A stretch of 64,000 bases of DNA from assembly GCA_016710095.1 (NCBI GenBank), contig JADJLL010000016.1:39983-103982 (forward strand), given 5' to 3'. This DNA comes from Candidatus Eiseniibacteriota bacterium. GTDB lineage: Bacteria > Eisenbacteria > RBG-16-71-46. The notes below the pieces were generated by a model. It saw only the letters and a program-made list of their open reading frames with translations. It had not been told where the DNA came from and searched no databases. The stretch's first letter is position 1. Every line of letters begins with the position of its first letter. Positions 9,939 to 19,704 of this stretch are shown piece by piece. The translations under genes and the position numbers were made by a program.

Positions 9939-11425
9939 CCGACTTCCCGCTGCCGCCCCGCATCGTCGACCGCACCGTCCACGACGGGCAGGCCGATTCG
10001 CACAAGGCGACGCCGGAGGCGTCGAGCCATCCCATGATCACCCTGGTCGAACTCGCCCAGTGGTCGCGCGGCGACCTCGTCGTGAAGCGCGTACCCGAGG
10101 GCGCCGCCGCGCGCGAGGAGTTCCTGCGCAGTGGCGTCACCGGCGCCTCGCTCGACTCGCGCGCGATCGAGCCTGGCATGCTGTTCGTGCCGCTGCCGGG
10201 CAGCAACGTCGACGGCCACGCGTTCCTCGACGAGGTGTTCGCGCGCGGCGCCGGCGCGGCGCTGTGCGCGCGCGCCGTGCATCCGCTCATCGCGCACCAC
10301 GACCTCGGGCCGCTCATCCTCGTGGACGACGTCACGGTGGCGCTGCAGACGATCGCGACCGAGTACCGCAAGCGCTGGCCCGGGCTGATGGTCGGCGTGA
10401 CCGGCAGCGCGGGGAAGACGACGACCAAGGAACTGGTGGCCGCGGCCTTCGCGACGGAAGCGCCGACGCTGCGCACGCAGGGCAACAAGAACAACCACTG
10501 GGGCGTGCCGCTCACGATTCTCGGCCTCAAGCGCGAGCACCAGGTCGCGATCGTCGAGATGGGCATGAACGCTCCCGGCGAGATCGCCGCGCTCGCGGCC
10601 ATCGCCGGCCCGAACGCCGCGATCGTCACGAACGCCGGCAGCGCGCACCTCGAAGGCGTCGGTTCGCTCGAGGGCGTCGCGCGCGAGAAGGCGTCGCTCG
10701 TGCACGCGCTGCCGAAGGGCGCTTCGGCGTTCGTCGGCGCGGATTCGCCGCTGCTGCTCGACGCCGTGAAGGGTGCGAAGGCCGAGGTGATCACCTACGG
10801 CTTCGCGAAGGAAGCCGGCCTGCGGCCGGCGGCCTACGAAGACCTGGGCGCCGCGGGCTCGCGACTCGAAGTGGACGGCTTCCCGCCGCTGCACCTGCAG
10901 CTCGTCGGCCGGCACATGGCCGCCAACGCGCTCGCCGCGCTCGCCGTGGCGAAGCGCTGGAAGCTCGACCCGGAGCGCGTCGTCGCGGCGCTGGCCGCGT
11001 ACGCGCCGATGGGCGGACGCATGGAAGTGAAGCGCGCGCACGGCGCGACGCTGCTGGTGGACTGCTACAACGCGAACCCCGATTCGATGGCCGCGGCGCT
11101 CACGTCGCTCGCGAGCTGGCCGGGCGCCACGCGGCGCATCGCGCTGCTCGGCGACATGCGCGAACTGGGGGAGACGGCGGCGCGCCTGCACGTCGAAACG
11201 GGGGAGCGCGTCCGCAACGCGGAGTTGTGGACGGTGGGCGCGCATGCGGGCGATTATGCGCGGGGTGCGGCGCGGGCCGGGGTCACTGCGCGCGTCTTCG
11301 ACGACAAACCCGCCGCGGCCGCGGCGCTTCGCGAAGCGCTGGCCGAGGGCGTGGTCGTGCTGCTCAAGGGTTCACGCGGGGCCGCACTCGAGCACGTGCT
11401 CGAGGGCCTCGACATGGAGAGTTGA
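9935..11425 (+). CDS. murF: UDP-MurNAc-tripeptide:D-Ala-D-Ala ligase MurF
   Basis: MurF attaches D-Ala-D-Ala to the UDP-MurNAc tripeptide. The 496-residue protein has the family P-loop (VTGSAGKTTTKE), the GNKNNHWGVPLT segment, EMGMNAPGEI, TNAGSAHLE and DCYNANPDS, all hallmarks of MurF. The first 34 residues are an extra Pro/His-containing leader before MITLVELAQW, where most homologues start; a start at ATG 10034 is therefore possible. The upstream ATG at 9935 is favoured by its four-base overlap with murE. No ddl gene is present nearby to supply the dipeptide. Confidence 0.93.
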
Positions 11426-11429
11426 TCGC

Positions 11430-12522
11430 GTGTTCTACGAGTGGATCTATCCGTTGCACAGCTGGCCCGGACTGTCGGTGCTGAACGTGTTCCGCTACAT
11501 CACGTTCCGTTCCGCGTACGCCGCCATCACCGCGCTCGCCATTTCGTACTGGTTCGGGCCCGTGATGATCGCGTGGCTGCGCAGCGTGAAGCTGGGGCAG
11601 AAGGTGAGGCAGGAGGGGCCGCAGACGCACCTCGGCAAGGCGGGCACGCCGACGATGGGCGGGCTGCTCATCGTGACCTCGATCGTGGTGCCGTGCCTGC
11701 TGTGGGGCAACTTCCATTCGCGCCAGCTCTGGCTCGCGCTGCTCACGACCGTGTGGCTCGGCGGCCTCGGCTTCCTCGACGACTGGCTGCGCGTCGTGAA
11801 GAACTATCCGAAGGGACTGCTCGGCCGGTACAAGCTCGTCGGCCAGGTCGCGATCGGCGCGATCGTCGGCACGCTCATGCTCGTGTTCCCCGAGACCGGC
11901 ATGGGGCCGACCGCGACGCACGTGCCGTTCCTCAAGCGCGCGGTCGTGGACTTCGGCTGGCTGTTCGTGCCGTTCGTGATCTTCGTGATCACGGGTTCGT
12001 CGAACGCCGTGAACCTCACCGACGGGCTCGACGGTCTCGCGTCCGGGCTCGTCGCGATCGCGGCGTTCGCGTTCGCGGGCATGTGCTACGTGAGCGGTCA
12101 CGCGAAGTTCAGCGCGTACCTGAACATCACGCACCTCGTCGCGAGCGGTGAGCTGACGATCTTCTGCGCGGCCGTGGTGGGCGCCGCGCTCGGGTTCCTC
12201 TGGTACAACTGCCATCCGGCCGACGTCTTCATGGGGGACACCGGATCGCTCGCGCTCGGCGGCGCGCTCGGCGTGGTCGCCGTGCTCATCAAGCGCGAGT
12301 TCTGGCTCGTGCTCGTCGGCGGCGTGTTCGTCGCCGAGGCGCTGTCCGTCATGATCCAGGTGACGAGTCTTCAAGCTCACCGGCAAGCGCGTCTTCCGGA
12401 TGTCGCCGCTGCATCACCATTTCGAACTGCTGGGCTGGGCGGAGAGTCGCGTCGTCCTGCGCTTCTACATCGTCGCCGCCCTGCTCGCGCTGCTCTCCCT
12501 CTCGACCTTCAAGCTGCAATGA
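11430..12522 (+). CDS. mraY: Phospho-MurNAc-pentapeptide translocase MraY (apparent frameshift)
   Basis: MraY moves phospho-MurNAc-pentapeptide to undecaprenyl phosphate, forming lipid I. Ten membrane segments are evident, with the conserved GTPTMGG, FLDDWLR, NAVNLTDGLDGLA and FMGDTGSLALGG motifs. From about 12366-12372 the frame is broken. The base run gtgacgagtcttcaag should read V-T-S-F-K, but one extra base shifts the ribosome. The true C-terminus, including MSPLHHHFELLGW, continues one frame over and ends at 12522, where the stop overlaps murD by four bases. The interval is 3n+1 bases, consistent with one inserted base. Since MraY is essential, a sequencing error is likelier than loss. 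The start is GTG at 11430. Confidence 0.92.
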
Positions 12523-13898
12523 CCTTCGATCGCTGGAACCCGCCTCCCGGAAAACGCGCCCTCGTCGCCGGCGCCGCGGGCAGCGGTGTCGCCGACGCGC
12601 GGCTCCTCGCGCGCCACGGCGCCGACGTGACGCTCTGTGACCGCCGCGCCACCGAGGCACTGCCCGAAGCGGCGCGCGCACTCGCCGCGGACGGCGTGAC
12701 CGTGACGGGCGGGCGCGACGACGCCGCGCTGCTCGACGATCGCGACCTGCTCGTGTGGAGCCCGGGCATCCCCGTGGACCACGCGCTGATCGTCGCCGCG
12801 CGCGAGCGCGGCATCACGGTCATGGGCGAGCTCGAGCTGGGCTTCCTCGCCGCGAAGGCGCCGCTGCTCTGCATCACCGGCACGAACGGCAAGAGCACCA
12901 CGACCGACCTGACCGGCGCGCTGCTGCGCGCGGCGGGGCGTGAGGTCGAGGTGTGCGGCAACATCGGCCGCGCGATCTGCGAGGTGGCCGAGGACGTGAG
13001 CGCGTCCGGACTCCTCGTCGTCGAGGTGTCGAGCTTCCAGCTCGAGACCGTCGACAAGCTCAAGCCGTGGGTCTCCACGTGGCTCAACCTCACGCCCGAC
13101 CACCTCGACCGCCACGGCGATCTCGAGACGTACGCGGCGATGAAGGACCGGCTGTTCGTGCGGCAGGACGAATCCGACTGGGCGGTGCGCAGCGCCGACG
13201 ACCCGGCGGTCGCCTCGCGCCGCTCCGGGCACGGCGCGCCGCTCGAGTTCTCGGTCTCGCACGCGGTGCCGGAGGGGGCGTACTTCGAGGACGGCCACCT
13301 CGTGACCGCCTGGCGTGGCGGACGCGAGCGGCTGATGCCGCGCTCCGAGGTCCGGCTCCCGGGCCCGCACAACCTCGCCAACGCGCTGGCGGCCCTGACC
13401 ACGGTCATGCCGCTCGAACTGCCCCCGGACACGCTGCGGCAGGCGCTGCGCGAATACGGCGGGCTGGAGCACCGGCTGGAGCCGGCCGGGACGGTCGGCG
13501 GCGTGCGGTTCGTGAACGATTCCAAGGCCACGAACACGAACTCGCTCGAGGTCGCGCTGCAGAGTTTCCCCCAGAAGATCGTGCTCATCGCGGGTGGCCG
13601 CGACAAGGGACAGGACTTCTCCCCGCTGGCCCCGCTCGTCCGCCAGGCGTGCAAGCAGCTCGTCCTGATCGGGGAGGGGGCCCCCGTCATGGAAAAGGCC
13701 TGGACCGGGGTGCCGGCCGCCCGTGCGGAATCCCTGCGCGAAGCGGTCGAAATGGCGTACCTTGCAGCGGGACCGGACGGCGTGGTGCTGCTTTCGCCGG
13801 GCTGTTCGTCCTACGACATGTTCAAGGATTTCGAAGATCGTGGACGCCGCTTCAAGGATGAAGTGGCGAGATTGGCGCAGGGAGGCGCGCGCACGTGA
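12519..13898 (+). CDS. murD: UDP-MurNAc-L-alanine:D-glutamate ligase MurD
   Basis: MurD adds D-glutamate to UDP-MurNAc-L-alanine. The 459-residue protein has an N-terminal dinucleotide-like loop (VAGAAGSGVADA), the ligase P-loop ITGTNGKSTTT near residue 118, NIGRAI, EVSSFQLE, NLTPDHLDRHG, the carbamylated-lysine region and NDSKATNTNS, then GGRDKG and SPGCSSYDMFKDFEDRG near the end. These are clear MurD signatures. It starts at the ATG overlapping the restored mraY stop and ends with a four-base overlap with ftsW. The upstream reading frame is open into mraY only because of the mraY indel. Confidence 0.95.
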   Translation: MTFDRWNPPPGKRALVAGAAGSGVADARLLARHGADVTLCDRRATEALPEAARALAADGVTVTGGRDDAALLDDRDLLVWSPGIPVDHALIVAARERGITVMGELELGFLAAKAPLLCITGTNGKSTTTDLTGALLRAAGREVEVCGNIGRAICEVAEDVSASGLLVVEVSSFQLETVDKLKPWVSTWLNLTPDHLDRHGDLETYAAMKDRLFVRQDESDWAVRSADDPAVASRRSGHGAPLEFSVSHAVPEGAYFEDGHLVTAWRGGRERLMPRSEVRLPGPHNLANALAALTTVMPLELPPDTLRQALREYGGLEHRLEPAGTVGGVRFVNDSKATNTNSLEVALQSFPQKIVLIAGGRDKGQDFSPLAPLVRQACKQLVLIGEGAPVMEKAWTGVPAARAESLREAVEMAYLAAGPDGVVLLSPGCSSYDMFKDFEDRGRRFKDEVARLAQGGART

Positions 13899-15034
13899 AT
13901 CGCGGGGATCGCTGGATCATCGGGCTGGCTCTCATCCTGACGTTCTTCGGCGTCTTGATGGTGTACTCGGCCGGTTCGTTCGCGTCGTTCATCCATCATC
14001 AGGGTGGCGGCTACTACCTCCAGCAGCAGGCGGTGCGCGTGGTCCTCGGCGGTGCGCTCATGTGGTTCTGCGCCCGCAAGCTGAACCTGCGCTGGCTCGA
14101 GACGATTTTGCCTTGGACGCTCGGGTTCTGCTGCCTGCTCCTCGTCGCGGTCATCGCGGTCGGGCACACGTCGAAGGGCGCGACGCGCTGGTTCCGCGTC
14201 GGCTCGGCGTCGCTGCAGCCGACGGAACTCGCACGCGTCGCGGCGGTGGTGTTCATGGCGGCGTGGCTCAAGCGCCGTCCGATCTCGCAGCACGGTTTCT
14301 GGCGCGGCCTCGTGCCGCCGATGCTGCTCCTCGGCTTCGTGTCCGCACTCATCTTCAAGCAGCCCGCGCTCAGTTCGGCGGCGCTGCTCTTCGCGACCGG
14401 CTTCACGATGTTCTTCCTCTCCGGCGCGCCGCTGCGCTACCTCGCCATCCCCGTCGGGGTGGGAGCGCTCGCGGTGGTGGGCGGAGTGGCGACGCACCCG
14501 TACCAGCTCAAGCGCGTGAGCACGTTTCTCGACTTCGTGCTGCACGGCAAGCTCGACGCCCAGGGCTCGGGCTACCAGATCGACCAGTCCCTCATCGCCA
14601 TCGGTTCGGGCGGCGTCTTCGGCCGCGGGCTGGGGGCGGGCTTCCAGAAGCTGCTGTCGCTTCCGGACGCGCACACCGACTTCATCTTCGCCATCGTCGG
14701 CGAGGAGCTCGGGCTCGTGGGAGCGACCGTGCTGCTCGTCGTCTTCGCACTTTTCCTCTGGCGGGGCCTGCGCGTCACGGCGCGCTGCTCCGACCCGTTC
14801 GCTTGCCTGCTCGCCGGCGGGATCACCGTTCAGTTCGGGCTCTACGCGGTCGCCAATCTCATGGTCGCGACGAGTCTCGCACCCACCACGGGTCTGCCGC
14901 TGCCGTTCGTGTCGTACGGCGGCTCGGCCCTCCTGGTGAATCTCGCGGCAGCCGGCATCCTGTATCGCATCAGCGCGCTCAACGGTGAAGACGAGGCATT
15001 GACTCGTTCCCGGTGGGCGCGGGAGGCCGCATGA
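13895..15034 (+). CDS. ftsW: SEDS-family peptidoglycan polymerase FtsW
   Basis: FtsW polymerises lipid II at the septum together with FtsI. The 379-residue protein has ten predicted membrane segments, the early RWFRVGSASLQPTELAR motif, the large periplasmic loop ending in DAHTDFIFAIVGEELG, with an Asp at the place of the catalytic Asp of SEDS enzymes, and LPFVSYGGSALL in the last third. KQPALSSA replaces the common KQPDLGSA. It starts with GTG overlapping murD and overlaps murG by ATGA. Position inside dcw separates it from the paralogue RodA. Confidence 0.93.
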   Translation: MNRGDRWIIGLALILTFFGVLMVYSAGSFASFIHHQGGGYYLQQQAVRVVLGGALMWFCARKLNLRWLETILPWTLGFCCLLLVAVIAVGHTSKGATRWFRVGSASLQPTELARVAAVVFMAAWLKRRPISQHGFWRGLVPPMLLLGFVSALIFKQPALSSAALLFATGFTMFFLSGAPLRYLAIPVGVGALAVVGGVATHPYQLKRVSTFLDFVLHGKLDAQGSGYQIDQSLIAIGSGGVFGRGLGAGFQKLLSLPDAHTDFIFAIVGEELGLVGATVLLVVFALFLWRGLRVTARCSDPFACLLAGGITVQFGLYAVANLMVATSLAPTTGLPLPFVSYGGSALLVNLAAAGILYRISALNGEDEALTRSRWAREAA

Positions 15035-16167
15035 AGATCCTGATCGCCGGCGGTGGCACCGGGGGGCACGTCTTTCCGGGCATCGCCGTCGCCGAGGAAC
15101 TCCGCCGCTTGCGCCCGGACTGCCAGATCGTGTTCGCCGGCACCCGCCGTGGACTCGAATCGCAGGCCGTGCCCGAAGCCGGGTTCACCATTCGCTATCT
15201 CGCCAGCAGTGGTTTCAACCGCCGCCGCTGGTGGACGTGGCCGCTCTCCGCGATCACGAACCTCGTGGGACTCGTCCAGGCGCTCGGGCTGATCCTCGCC
15301 GAGAATCCGCAGGTCGTGCTCGGCACGGGCGGATACGTGAGCGCTCCGATTTCGTTCGCCGCGAAGCTGCTCGGCCGGCAGCTGCTCCTGCAGGAGCAGA
15401 ACAGCCGGCCGGGTCTCGCGAACCGGCTGCTTTCGCGCATCGCGGACGAAGTGCACCTGTCGTTCCTCGAAGCGCGCAGCGACTTCCCGCGCAAGGACCA
15501 CCTCAAGGTGACGGGCAATCCCGTGCGCGCGCACATCTCCGCGGGTGATTCCGACGCGGCGATGCGCGAGTTCGAGCTCGATCCCTCGCGCCCGGTGGTG
15601 TTCGTGTTCGGCGGCAGCCTCGGCGCGCAGCGCATCAACGAGGCGGCGATCGAGACCATGCGCCAGCTGCAGGGCCGCGTCGCGCTGCAGCTCATCCTGC
15701 AGACGGGCCGCGCGGACTACGAGCGCGTGAAGGCGATCGTGGACGCCGAGAAACTCCCGGCCCGCGTGCTGCCGTTCGTGAAGAAGATCCACATGGCCTA
15801 CGCAGCGGCGGACCTCGTCGTGTGCCGCGCCGGCGCGATGACGCTCGCCGAGATCGCGGTGTGCGGTCTGCCGGCGATCCTCGTGCCGTATCCCTACGCC
15901 GCGCACAACCATCAGGAAGACAACGCCGCGAACCTCGTGGATCGTGGCGCCGCGGTGATGATCCTCGACGCCGAGCTCACGGGCGACCGCCTCGCGCGCG
16001 AGGTCGCGCACCTGCTCGCCGACAAGCAGCAGCTCTCCCGCATGTCCTCGAACGCGCGGCTGTTCGCGCGGCCCGACGCCGCGACGCGCCTCGCGCGCAC
16101 GCTGATCCGTCGCGCGGAGGGCAAGCCCGAGGTCGTCGAGGAGAACCCGGCGGAAGGGGGCCGCTAG
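15031..16167 (+). CDS. murG: UDP-GlcNAc:lipid I N-acetylglucosaminyltransferase MurG
   Basis: MurG converts lipid I to lipid II on the inner face of the cytoplasmic membrane. The 378-residue GT28 protein shows the N-terminal glycine loop AGGGTGGHVFPGIA, GTGGYVSAP, QEQNSRPGLANR, the second glycine loop FGGSLGAQRIN and the donor-binding CRAGAMTLAEIAVCGLP and PYPYAAHNHQEDNA segments. All are diagnostic. It starts at ATG 15031 within the ftsW stop; six further codons upstream are possible but lack a better ribosome site. The stop overlaps murC by one base (TAGTG). Confidence 0.95.
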   Translation: MKILIAGGGTGGHVFPGIAVAEELRRLRPDCQIVFAGTRRGLESQAVPEAGFTIRYLASSGFNRRRWWTWPLSAITNLVGLVQALGLILAENPQVVLGTGGYVSAPISFAAKLLGRQLLLQEQNSRPGLANRLLSRIADEVHLSFLEARSDFPRKDHLKVTGNPVRAHISAGDSDAAMREFELDPSRPVVFVFGGSLGAQRINEAAIETMRQLQGRVALQLILQTGRADYERVKAIVDAEKLPARVLPFVKKIHMAYAAADLVVCRAGAMTLAEIAVCGLPAILVPYPYAAHNHQEDNAANLVDRGAAVMILDAELTGDRLAREVAHLLADKQQLSRMSSNARLFARPDAATRLARTLIRRAEGKPEVVEENPAEGGR

Positions 16168-17555
16168 TGTACGGGCACACCCACCGCATCCACTTCATCG
16201 GCATCGGCGGCAGCGGCATGTCCGGTCTCGCCGAGGTGCTGCTGAACATGGGCTACTCGGTCGCCGGCAGCGACCTGAAGTCCTCCGAGGTCACGGACCG
16301 CATCGTGGCGCTGGGCGGCCGCGTGTTCGTCGGTCACGCCGCCTCGAACGTCGAAGGCGCGCAGGTGGTCGTGTACTCGTCCGCCGTGCGCCCGGAGAAT
16401 CCCGAACTCGTCGCCGCCCGCGCCGCCGGCGTGCCGGTCATCGCGCGCGCCGACATGCTCGCCGAACTCATGCGCATGAAGTACGGCGTCGCGGTCGGCG
16501 GCTCGCACGGCAAGACGACGACCACGTCCATGGTCGCGTCGGTGCTCAGCCGCGGCGGCATGGACCCGACGATCGTGGTCGGCGGCCGGCTGCGCGCACT
16601 CGGCTCGAACGCGAAGCTCGGGCACGGCCGGTTCCTCGTGGCCGAGGCCGACGAGAGCGACGGCTCGTTCCTGCGTCTCGCGCCCGCCGTGACCGTGATC
16701 ACGAACATCGACCGCGAGCACCTCGACCACTACGCCGACCTCGACGAGATCCGCCAGGCGTTCACGTACTTCGCGAACCGAGTGCCGTTCTACGGCGTGT
16801 CGGTGATGTGCGTGGACGACGAGCACGTCCGCCAGATCCTGCCGCTCGTCACCAAGCGCACGCTGCTCTACGGCACGCGCGAGGAAGCCGAAGTGCGGGC
16901 GGGCAAGATCGAGATGCTGCCGCACGAGTCGCGCTTCGAGGTGATCGCCGCGGGCGAGACGCTCGGCTGGGTGACGCTGCACGTGCCCGGACGGCACAAC
17001 GTGCTCAACGCGCTGGCCGCGGTCGCGATCGGGCTGGAGCTCGAGATCGCGTTCGCGCACATCGCCGAGGCGCTCGACGGCTTCCGCGGCGTCGGCCGCC
17101 GCTTCGAGTTGCGCGGCGAAGTGAACGGCGTGCGCGTGGTGGACGACTACGGCCATCACCCGACCGAGGTCGCGGCGACGCTGTCGGCCGCGAAGCAGCA
17201 GGGCGGGCGCGTGCTCGTGATCTTCCAGCCGCACCGCTATTCGCGCACCGACGCGCTGCGCGAGGAGTTCGGGCGCTGCTTCGGCGACGCCGATCTCGTT
17301 TGGGTGCTCGACGTGTACGCGGCGGGCGAAACCCCGATCCCGGGCGTGACCGGCCACACGGTGGTCGAAGCCGCGCACGCGGCGGGGGCGAAGCACGTGT
17401 CGTACGCCGCGAGCGGGCCGGAAGCCGCGGCCGCGGCGGCCGCCGCCGCGAAGAGCGGCGACGTGATCCTGACGCTCGGCGCCGGAGACGTGTCGCGACT
17501 CGGCGAGCACGTGCTCGGGCACCTGAGGGGCGGAGTCGAAGGGAGAAAGGCGTGA
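16167..17555 (+). CDS. murC: UDP-MurNAc:L-alanine ligase MurC
   Basis: MurC adds L-alanine to UDP-MurNAc, the first step of stem-peptide synthesis. The 462-residue protein has the Rossmann loop FIGIGGSGMSGLAE, the P-loop GGSHGKTTTTS, AEADESDGSFL, NIDREHLDHY, the DDYGHHPTEV motif and FQPHRYSRT, all specific to MurC. The start is GTG at 16167, sharing a G with the murG stop. The end overlaps ftsQ (GTGA). In many bacteria murB and ddl follow murC; neither is present here. Confidence 0.95.
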   Translation: MYGHTHRIHFIGIGGSGMSGLAEVLLNMGYSVAGSDLKSSEVTDRIVALGGRVFVGHAASNVEGAQVVVYSSAVRPENPELVAARAAGVPVIARADMLAELMRMKYGVAVGGSHGKTTTTSMVASVLSRGGMDPTIVVGGRLRALGSNAKLGHGRFLVAEADESDGSFLRLAPAVTVITNIDREHLDHYADLDEIRQAFTYFANRVPFYGVSVMCVDDEHVRQILPLVTKRTLLYGTREEAEVRAGKIEMLPHESRFEVIAAGETLGWVTLHVPGRHNVLNALAAVAIGLELEIAFAHIAEALDGFRGVGRRFELRGEVNGVRVVDDYGHHPTEVAATLSAAKQQGGRVLVIFQPHRYSRTDALREEFGRCFGDADLVWVLDVYAAGETPIPGVTGHTVVEAAHAAGAKHVSYAASGPEAAAAAAAAAKSGDVILTLGAGDVSRLGEHVLGHLRGGVEGRKA

Positions 17556-18382
17556 GTCACTACCAGGGGCGGGCGCTGTCGCGTCCCGAACGCCATGGCC
17601 GCGAAGGCGGCGCCGGCCCGTTGCGCCAGGCGCTGCGCGTGCTCGTGGTGATGCTCGCGCTCGGCGCGGTCGCCATGCTGCCGTGGAAGGAACTGCGCCG
17701 CCGCCACGCGATCGTCACCGACGTGCGCGTGAAGGGCGTGCGCTACCTCGACGCCGCGCGCGTCCGCCGCGCCTCCGGTGTGGTGGAGGGGCAGGACCTG
17801 CTGTCGCTCGACCTCGCGGCGGTGCGCCGCCGCGTGCAGGCGGATCCGCGCGTCGCCAGGGCGGACGTGCGCCATCACGGCCTGCGCGGGATCGAGATCG
17901 AAGTGCACGAGCGCGTCCCGGCGCTGGTCGTCACGACGGGCGAGCCGATCGAAGTGGACTCGACCGGCGTGCTGCTCGAACCGCTCCAGCGCGGCGTCGT
18001 CGCCGACGTGCCGCTGCTCACCGGCGTGCGTTCGTCGGACCTCGAGCCGGGCACCCGAATTCGCAGCGAGGAGATGAAACGAGGACTCGCATGGGCCGCC
18101 GTTTTGAGCGACAATGCGCTCCGACTTTCGGGGCAAGTGTCGGAACTGGACGTGTCGGAGTCGCGGACGACCCGGCTCGTACTCATGAACGGAATCCGTG
18201 TCGTGGGACCGGCGTGGCCGGTCAGTCTCCGCCAGCTTTCCGGACTCCGAGCAACGCTCCTCGACCTGCAGCGCAAGGGCATGATGCCCGGCGAGGTCGA
18301 TGTGCGTATTCCGAATCAGGTCATCGTGCGTGACACACAGCCGACCGAACTCGTCTCGGTCGATCAGCCACACAGCATCTGA
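17552..18382 (+). CDS. ftsQ: Cell division protein FtsQ
   Basis: FtsQ is a bitopic scaffold that docks FtsB and FtsL. The 276-residue protein has an Arg-rich cytoplasmic tail, a membrane segment near residues 30-45 (VLVVMLALGAVAML), then a POTRA domain (IVTDVRVKGVRYLDAARVRRASGV and onward) and a FtsQ/DivIB beta domain (EVDSTGVLLEPL). Sequence similarity across FtsQ is low; topology plus the murC-ftsQ-ftsA order make the call firm. GTG at 17552 has GGGAGAAAGG just upstream and overlaps the murC stop. Confidence 0.88.
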   Translation: MSHYQGRALSRPERHGREGGAGPLRQALRVLVVMLALGAVAMLPWKELRRRHAIVTDVRVKGVRYLDAARVRRASGVVEGQDLLSLDLAAVRRRVQADPRVARADVRHHGLRGIEIEVHERVPALVVTTGEPIEVDSTGVLLEPLQRGVVADVPLLTGVRSSDLEPGTRIRSEEMKRGLAWAAVLSDNALRLSGQVSELDVSESRTTRLVLMNGIRVVGPAWPVSLRQLSGLRATLLDLQRKGMMPGEVDVRIPNQVIVRDTQPTELVSVDQPHSI

Positions 18383-18405
18383 GGCGCACCGCGGGAGGGA
18401 ACCCC

Positions 18406-19641
18406 ATGGCCCAGGCGACAAGGACGTTCGTCGGACTCGACATCGGCACCACCAAGATCTCGTGCATCATCGCGGACCAGAACGCCGCGGGTGAGATGCG
18501 GATCGTCGGCATCGGCAACGCGCCCAGTGAAGGGCTGCGCCGCGGCGTGGTGGTGGACCTCGAAAAGACCGTGGCGAGCATTTCGCGTTCGGTCGAAGAG
18601 GCCGAGCGCATGGCCGGCATCGAGGTGAAGGGTGTGTGGGCCGGCATCGCCGGGGACCACATCCGCAGCCTGAACAGCCGTGGCGTGATCGCCGTGGCGC
18701 GGCGCGACAACGAGATCGCGGCCGCGGACGTGGACCGCGTGGTCGAAGCCGCCAAGGCGATCGCGATCCCGGTCGACCGCGAGATCATTCACGTGATCCC
18801 GCAGGAGTTCATCGTCGACGACCAGGACGGCATCAAGGATCCGGTCGGCATGAGCGGCGTGCGTCTCGAAGCCGAGATCCACATCATCACGGGCGCGGTC
18901 ACCAGCGCGAAGAACATCTGCCGCGCGATCCAGCGTTCCGGCCTCAAGGTGTACGACCTCGTGCTCGAGCCGCTCGCCTCGGCGACCGCGGTGCTCGACC
19001 AGGACGAGCGCGACCTCGGCGTGGTGCTGCTCGACATCGGCGGCGGCACGACCGACGTGGCCGTGTTCCACGAGGGCTCGATCCGCCACACGGCGATCAT
19101 CCCGTTCGGCGGCGCCAACGTGACGAGCGACATCGCCATCGGGCTGCGCACGCCGATGGACAAGGCCGAGGCCATCAAGATCCAGCACGGCTCCGCGCTC
19201 GCTTCGCTGGTCAAGGCGGACGAGATGCTGCAGGTCGCCTGCGTCGGCGGCCGCGAGGATCGCGAAATCTCGCGCACCGTGCTCGCCTCGATGATCGAGC
19301 CGCGCATGGAAGAGATCTTCATGCTCGCCAACAAGGAAGTCCGCAAGAACCACTTCGCGCCCCTGATCGGCGGCGGCGTGGTGCTCACCGGCGGCACGTC
19401 GCTGCTGCCCGGGATCGCGGAGTTGGCCGAGCAGGTGTTCGAAATGCCCGTCCGTCTCGGCGTGCCGAGGGGAATGGGCGGCCTGTCCGCGAACGTCGCC
19501 GACCCGCGCTTCTCGACGGGAGTCGGTCTCGTGATGCATGCTGCGGGTCAGGACGGCAGGTCCGGTGCGTTCGTCGAAAGCCGCGCGCCCGGCAAGTCCC
19601 CACGCTTCGATTTGATCGGCTGGTTCGCCAGCAAGTTCTAG
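18406..19641 (+). CDS. ftsA: Cell division protein FtsA
   Basis: FtsA is the actin-like protein that tethers FtsZ to the membrane. The 411-residue protein has the phosphate-1 motif GLDIGTTKISC, the 1C domain that replaces the usual actin 1B, LLDIGGGTTDVAVF near residue 205, and GGVVLTGGTSLLPGI. The last residues (FDLIGWFASKF) form the amphipathic membrane-targeting helix expected of FtsA. GGGAGGG lies eight bases before ATG 18406. It sits between ftsQ and ftsZ, the canonical position. Confidence 0.96.
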   Translation: MAQATRTFVGLDIGTTKISCIIADQNAAGEMRIVGIGNAPSEGLRRGVVVDLEKTVASISRSVEEAERMAGIEVKGVWAGIAGDHIRSLNSRGVIAVARRDNEIAAADVDRVVEAAKAIAIPVDREIIHVIPQEFIVDDQDGIKDPVGMSGVRLEAEIHIITGAVTSAKNICRAIQRSGLKVYDLVLEPLASATAVLDQDERDLGVVLLDIGGGTTDVAVFHEGSIRHTAIIPFGGANVTSDIAIGLRTPMDKAEAIKIQHGSALASLVKADEMLQVACVGGREDREISRTVLASMIEPRMEEIFMLANKEVRKNHFAPLIGGGVVLTGGTSLLPGIAELAEQVFEMPVRLGVPRGMGGLSANVADPRFSTGVGLVMHAAGQDGRSGAFVESRAPGKSPRFDLIGWFASKF

Positions 19642-19704
19642 AACCACGCAGTCTCGGCATCGGCGGCCAGGATGGCCGCGATGCCGGCACAAGGAGAGGT
19701 GCCC

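Noticed and set aside
11430..13898. MraY-MurD fusion protein
   Set aside because: The continuous frame results from the mraY indel; both proteins have their own ends and a normal ATGA junction.
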